Part shown: piece by piece, positions 6,955 to 10,290 of the stretch
How positions within the stretch are numbered: the stretch's first letter is position 1
Layout: each line of letters starts with the position of its first letter
NCBI GenBank assembly: GCA_028691385.1
Contig: JAQUZL010000073.1
Span: 1-10,290 of the forward strand
Direction: 5' to 3'
Source: Oscillospiraceae bacterium
GTDB lineage: Bacteria; Bacillota; Clostridia; Oscillospirales; Oscillospiraceae
DNA length: 10,290 bases
Position numbers and translations under genes: made by a program
Notes under the pieces: generated by a model
Databases searched by the model: none
What the model was told of the DNA's origin: nothing
What the model saw: only the letters and a program-made list of their open reading frames with translations

Positions 6955-7743
6955 ATGAAAAAAGCCATTGCAATGGCGGATAACTGTATTGATGTATACT
7001 ATAAGCTGGATCGGTATTACCTGACAGGAAACAGCATCGACTTTGCTTTCAATTACAAGGCTCTGGGCGGCGACGTGACGGAAATGACCGTCCTTGGCAA
7101 CGACGTTTTTGCCGTGGCCCTGCGCGAGCGCCTGGCGGAGCGGGAGATTCCCCTGCGGGTACTCAAGGAGGTGGACCGGCCCACCGGCATGGCCACCATG
7201 GACCTTGTTGACGGCGACAAAAAGCATCTGCGTTTTGCGGGCAACGCCATGGAGGAGATTAAGCTCACCGAAGACGACCGGGAATTTGTCAAGCAGTTCG
7301 ACATCGTCTATGCCGAGCGCTGGGCCAAAATTGACCGGTATATCGCCGAATTGAAGCAGCCCGGCCAAATTTGGGTATACGATTTTTCAAAGCGGCTCGA
7401 GCTTCCGGTCAACGACATTCTGCTGCCGCACCTGGATTACGCGTTTTTCTCCTATGACCGGGACGATGCGTACATCCGGGATTTCATGGCGGCGGCAAAG
7501 CAAAAGGGCGCGGGCTGCGTCATCGCCATGCTGGGCGAAGCAGGCAGTTTGGCCTACGACGGAAGCCGCTTCTATCATCAGCCCGCGGAAAACGTGACGG
7601 TGGTAAACACCGTAGGCGCGGGCGATTCCTACATCGCCGCTTTTGTATACGGCGTCAGCCTGGGCGAGGGGATTCCGCAATGCATGCTGCGCGGCAAGGA
7701 ACGAGCCACAAGGATTATTCAGCAGTTTGCACCCTATCTGTAA
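6955..7743 (+). CDS. PfkB-family sugar kinase, FrlD-like
   Basis: 262 residues, shorter than most PfkB kinases (~300) but the same size as E. coli FrlD, the fructoselysine 6-kinase. The opening ADNCIDVY (8-15), LTGNSIDFAFN (23-33) and the C-terminal NTVGAGDSYIAAF (218-230) with catalytic base D224 fit the family. YDFSKR, LPHLDYAF and IAMLGEAGSLAYDG also resemble FrlD in order and spacing. It would transfer phosphate from ATP to the primary hydroxyl of a sugar or glycated compound. GGAGG (6941-6945) precedes the ATG by nine bases and the YjbQ gene ends 15 bases upstream. It is the last gene of the operon. A FrlD relative together with a FrlC-like epimerase suggests an Amadori-type substrate, but no FrlB-like deglycase is in the window. 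Confidence 0.9.
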   Translation: MKKAIAMADNCIDVYYKLDRYYLTGNSIDFAFNYKALGGDVTEMTVLGNDVFAVALRERLAEREIPLRVLKEVDRPTGMATMDLVDGDKKHLRFAGNAMEEIKLTEDDREFVKQFDIVYAERWAKIDRYIAELKQPGQIWVYDFSKRLELPVNDILLPHLDYAFFSYDRDDAYIRDFMAAAKQKGAGCVIAMLGEAGSLAYDGSRFYHQPAENVTVVNTVGAGDSYIAAFVYGVSLGEGIPQCMLRGKERATRIIQQFAPYL

Positions 7744-7975
7744 CCGGGCAGGCTCCGCCGCCCTGCGGTACGGCGTCTCAGAATGCCGCGCCTTCCTGGC
7801 AAAGGGCTCGTCTCCCTGCCGTCTAACACGTTGCGGAGATCGCTGTCACCGCCCACGCCTGCGCCATCCTTTTTCGTCCGTGGGCGGCGGCACCGCTCTT
7901 TTGCACTTGCTCAAATTCCACCGCAGTTTTTTAATAAAAGCAGCAGCTTTTCCTTCACTTAGCGTGTAAGACAGC
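7744..7975. other. Non-coding spacer downstream of the operon
   Basis: No gene with a ribosome-binding site or recognisable product is visible on either strand. The first ~150 bases are GC-rich and hold several small dyads. The best is CCGCCCACG (7849-7857) against CGTGGGCGG (7879-7887), with a 21-base loop and a CTCTTTT tract a few bases later; it is at best a weak terminator. The last ~70 bases are AT-rich. The composition change and dyads could reflect a dispersed intergenic repeat, which cannot be tested from this window alone. Confidence 0.5.
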
Positions 7976-8058
7976 AAAAGCTCACAGAAAATTCCTCCCA
8001 ACAGTGTTGTCTCAACAACTCCACTGTGCCTCAGGAGGGATTCTCTGTGGGCTTTTTT
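7976..8058. terminator. Large hairpin, probable bidirectional terminator
   Basis: A stem of about 23 bp pairs 7976-7998 with 8034-8056, with two G-U pairs and one A-C mismatch on the plus-strand RNA. Inside it, ACAGTG (8001-8006) pairs with CACTGT (8022-8027), topped by TTGT/ACAA around a CTCA loop. TTTTTT (8053-8058) completes a plus-strand terminator, and the minus strand ends in GCTTTTG. It lies between the convergent operon and niaR, where blocking both directions makes sense. The size and nested form are larger than a terminator needs. Confidence 0.7.
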
Positions 8059-8116
8059 GCGCTTTTGTACTCATTGTTTTCGTTTATCCGCTCTATTTAA
8101 ACGATTTTCCTATAAC

Positions 8117-8146
8117 AAAAAACGCCGGACAGTCCCCTGTCCGGCG
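8117..8146 (-). terminator. Intrinsic terminator of niaR
   Basis: A perfect 10-bp stem, CGCCGGACAG (8123-8132) and CTGTCCGGCG (8137-8146), has a four-base loop. On the minus strand it is followed by six T (complement of 8117-8122). It starts 13 bases after the niaR stop. A-runs on both sides mean it may also stop plus-strand transcripts weakly. Confidence 0.9.
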
Positions 8147-8159
8147 CTGAAAAAACCTG

Positions 8160-8684
8160 TTATTTTTCCCGGCCGACCAAATAGCCTTTTTCCTCCAGCG
8201 CGGCCAGCACGCGCACCTTGCGCGCCTCGTCCGGGCACGAGAGCGTGTGCAGATGGATGTCCCCCGTCAGGCGGCACAGAGGCTGCGCGCCGTTTTTCTG
8301 CAGAACATCCCAGAAAACGTCCGCGTCATACCGGCTGAACACCTGCAGCTGGCCCGAAAGCTGGCCGTACACCGGATGCTCGACCGTTACGTCCAGCACG
8401 CCGCAGCCGCAGTCCACAACCGTATACAGCTCGTCCAGCAGGCCGTCCGGGCCATGGCGGCACGCCACGGTACAGCGCACGCCGCCGCCCGCCTGCCCGC
8501 CGCCCAGCACATAGCCGCGCGGCGTCGCCACGATGGGCGAGCCCGCCGCGCGCAGCAGCGCCACGTCTCCCACCACGACCTGACGGCTGACGCCAAGGCG
8601 CGCCGCCAGCGCGCCCGCGCTCACCGGGCCTGGCGCCTCGCCCAATGCCCGCAATATCTCGTCTCTGCGCCGGGCCGCCGTCAT
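8160..8684 (-). CDS. niaR: NiaR-type transcriptional repressor of NAD biosynthesis (HTH-11 plus 3H domain)
   Basis: 174 residues, the normal NiaR (YrxA) length. An N-terminal winged helix (about 5-58, with LAARLGVSRQVVVGDVALLR) is followed by a 3H domain (about 70-170). Metal-ligand candidates are H77 (ACRHGPDG), E85, H144 and H146 (IHLHT), which agree with positions I recall for Thermotoga NiaR; H103 (VEHPVYGQL) is also conserved. NiaR binds nicotinate and represses NAD synthesis or niacin uptake genes; none of those is in this window. The ATG at 8684 is preferred over the frame's earlier start at 8768 because GGAGGGAGG stands eight bases before it and the extra 28 residues are not part of the family. 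It is convergent with the sugar operon and divergent from ftsH. Confidence 0.93.
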   Translation of the reverse strand: MTAARRRDEILRALGEAPGPVSAGALAARLGVSRQVVVGDVALLRAAGSPIVATPRGYVLGGGQAGGGVRCTVACRHGPDGLLDELYTVVDCGCGVLDVTVEHPVYGQLSGQLQVFSRYDADVFWDVLQKNGAQPLCRLTGDIHLHTLSCPDEARKVRVLAALEEKGYLVGREK

Positions 8685-8741
8685 GGGCCGCGCCTCCCTC
8701 CGTGCTGCATCTGCAAAGCGGCATTGCCGCTGTTTTAGGTC

Positions 8742-8769
8742 AGTATAGCATGTTTTCAAAAAAAACAAA
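8742..8769 (-). promoter_or_regulatory. Predicted niaR promoter
   Basis: On the minus strand a good -10 box, TATACT (complement of 8742-8747), lies about 58 bases upstream of the niaR start. The best -35 at 16-base spacing is the poor TTTGTT (complement of 8764-8769), so the promoter is only partly convincing. Confidence 0.5.
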
Positions 8770-8809
8770 GCCGCCGCCGAGTGTATTCACAGCACATTTA
8801 CAAACGCGC

Positions 8810-8839
8810 TTGAATTTTGTCATATTCAGCCGTTACAAT
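8810..8839 (+). promoter_or_regulatory. Predicted ftsH promoter
   Basis: TTGAAT (8810-8815) and TACAAT (8834-8839), 18 bases apart, form a reasonable sigma-A promoter. Transcription would start near 8846, only about 20 bases before the ftsH ATG, with GAGGAG (8852-8857) as ribosome-binding site. No heat-shock CIRCE-type repeat is visible. Confidence 0.65.
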
Positions 8840-8866
8840 AGAAGTATCAGTGAGGAGTTGAAGCAT

Positions 8867-10290
8867 ATGAACGAGCAACCCAAACCCAACAAAAAACCTT
8901 TCTTTTACTATGCGATGATCGCGCTGCTCATCCTGATGCTGCTGAACGCGTTTGTGTTCCCCAGCCTGATGACCCCGCGTGTGACGGAAGTGACATACGA
9001 CAAATTTCTTGATATGCTCTCGGGCGGACAGGTAACCGTTGTGGAGCTGCAGGAAAACGAGCGCGAGCTTTATTTCAAGGCCACGAACGAAAGCGGCGCC
9101 GAAGGCGTCTATTCCACGGGCGTGTTCCCGGACACCGACCTGCAAAAGCGCCTGTCGGAGAGCGGCGTCACGTTTTCCGCCATCGCCCCGCAGGAAAACA
9201 GCTCGCTGACAAACTTTCTGTTCACCTGGATTTTCCCCACGCTCATTCTCGTCCTGCCCATGGTGCTGCTGTGGCGCACGATGCAAAAGCGGATGGGCGA
9301 CGGCGGCAATATGATGTCCTTCGGCATGGGCAAAAGCAACGCCAAGATGTATGTCGCCGCCCAGTCCGGCAAGACCTTCGCCGACGTCGCCGGACAGGAG
9401 GAGGCCAAGGAGGCGCTGGAGGAGATCGTCGATTTTCTGCACAACCCGGATAAATACCGCAGCGTGGGCGCCGTGATGCCCAAGGGCGTGCTGCTTGTCG
9501 GCCCTCCGGGCACGGGCAAGACGCTGCTGGCCAAGGCCGTGGCCGGCGAGGCAAACGTGCCGTTCTTCTCCATCGCGGGCAGCGAATTTGTGGAGATGTT
9601 CGTGGGGCAGGGCGCGGCCCGCGTGCGCGATTTATTCAAGCAAGCCAAGGAAAAGGCGCCCTGCATCGTATTCATCGACGAAATCGACACCATCGGCAAA
9701 AAGCGCGACGGCAGCGGCCTTTCGGGCAACGACGAGCGCGAGCAGACGCTCAACCAGCTGCTCAGCGAGATGGACGGCTTTGACGGCTCGTCCGGCGTCG
9801 TCATTCTGGCGGCCACCAACCGCCCCGAGACACTGGACAAGGCGCTGCTGCGTCCCGGCCGGTTCGACCGCCGCGTGCCTGTTGAGCTGCCGGACCTGCA
9901 AGGCCGCGAGGCCATTTTGCGCGTCCACGCCAAGGACGTGATGATGGCCGACGACATCGACTACAAGGCCGTGGCGCGGGCCACCTCCGGCGCGTCCGGC
10001 GCGGAGCTTGCCAACCTCATCAACGAGGCCGCGCTGCGCGCCGTCAAATGCAACCGCCGCATCGTCACGCAGGAAGACCTGACGGAATCCGTAGACGTGG
10101 TGGTGGCGGGCTATCAGCGTAAAAACGCGGTGCTCTCGCCCCACGAAAAGGAGATCGTCGCCTATCATGAGATCGGCCACGCGCTTGTGGCCGCGCTGCA
10201 ATCGAATTCCGCGCCCGTGACAAAGATTACGATTGTGCCGCGCACCTCGGGCGCGCTGGGTTACACGATGCAGACTCCGGAAACCGACAC
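8867..10290 (+). CDS. ftsH: ATP-dependent zinc metalloprotease FtsH, 3' partial
   Basis: Membrane-anchored AAA+ protease that extracts and degrades membrane and soluble proteins; 474 codons are visible and the gene runs off the right edge. Two membrane segments (about residues 13-33 and 117-137) flank a small extracytoplasmic domain. The AAA module shows Walker A GPPGTGKT (212-219), Walker B CIVFIDEID (266-274) and the second region of homology ATNRPETLDKALLRPGRFDR. The zinc site HEIGH (434-438) opens the protease domain; its third ligand lies outside the window. The loop usually reading FVGVGASRVRD is FVGQGAARVRD, and GYQRKNAVLS stands in place of the common segment before the protease domain. 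Both suggest a clostridial FtsH side-branch, perhaps a second paralogue in its genome. The ATG at 8867 is supported by GAGGAG nine bases before it. Confidence 0.97.
   Translation, partial: MNEQPKPNKKPFFYYAMIALLILMLLNAFVFPSLMTPRVTEVTYDKFLDMLSGGQVTVVELQENERELYFKATNESGAEGVYSTGVFPDTDLQKRLSESGVTFSAIAPQENSSLTNFLFTWIFPTLILVLPMVLLWRTMQKRMGDGGNMMSFGMGKSNAKMYVAAQSGKTFADVAGQEEAKEALEEIVDFLHNPDKYRSVGAVMPKGVLLVGPPGTGKTLLAKAVAGEANVPFFSIAGSEFVEMFVGQGAARVRDLFKQAKEKAPCIVFIDEIDTIGKKRDGSGLSGNDEREQTLNQLLSEMDGFDGSSGVVILAATNRPETLDKALLRPGRFDRRVPVELPDLQGREAILRVHAKDVMMADDIDYKAVARATSGASGAELANLINEAALRAVKCNRRIVTQEDLTESVDVVVAGYQRKNAVLSPHEKEIVAYHEIGHALVAALQSNSAPVTKITIVPRTSGALGYTMQTPETD

Noticed and set aside
7936..7951. 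Small hairpin AAAAGC-AGCA-GCTTTT as a separate terminator
   Set aside because: Only six AT-rich base pairs, too weak by itself, and next to the much stronger hairpin at 7976-8056.
7643..7969. Plus-strand frame of 108 codons running out of the PfkB kinase gene into the spacer
   Set aside because: Its first part overlaps the kinase out of frame and the rest is low-complexity spacer; no start signal or recognisable product.
8685..8768. 28-residue N-terminal extension of NiaR
   Set aside because: It would start upstream of the likely -10 box and is not part of the NiaR family; ATG at 8684 has a good ribosome-binding site.

Overview
The window looks like chromosomal DNA of a moderately GC-rich anaerobic Firmicute, most likely a gut clostridium of the Oscillospiraceae type. 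This is inferred from strong GAGGAGG-type Shine-Dalgarno sites, a Dcu-family anaerobic transporter, a NiaR-type 3H regulator and a clostridial-looking FtsH. No rRNA, tRNA, insertion sequence, phage gene or CRISPR array was seen.

Region 1 (1-990): the 3' part of a GntR/HutC-family (UTRA) regulator, its intrinsic terminator, then a promoter with a dense cluster of TTTGTATTG-type half-sites and a 14-bp perfect inverted repeat. This is probably the operator that the regulator uses on the operon that follows.

Region 2 (991-7743): a tight, single-strand catabolic operon. In order it encodes a Dcu-family permease, a FrlC-like TIM-barrel sugar epimerase, a BtpA/SgcQ-family TIM-barrel protein, an FGGY sugar kinase, an amidohydrolase-2 protein whose usual metal-binding Asp is Gly, a YjbQ-family protein, and a FrlD-like PfkB kinase. 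A 23-codon leader ORF and a strong hairpin lie between the permease and the epimerase. The overall make-up (GntR-UTRA regulator, permease, FrlC-like epimerase, FrlD-like kinase) resembles loci for Amadori compounds (fructoselysine, fructose-asparagine), but no SIS-domain deglycase is visible. In its place are BtpA/SgcQ, amidohydrolase, YjbQ and a second kinase of unrelated fold. A plausible reading is import of an anionic sugar conjugate or sugar acid, isomerisation, phosphorylation and cleavage. The substrate cannot be told from sequence, and this operon is the best candidate here for an undescribed pathway.

Region 3 (7744-8159): non-coding. It holds a large, nearly perfect hairpin that probably works as a terminator in both directions between convergent genes, and a second terminator for the minus-strand gene.

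Region 4 (8160-10290): niaR on the minus strand (NAD-biosynthesis repressor) and, divergently, ftsH (membrane AAA+ zinc protease) running off the right edge.
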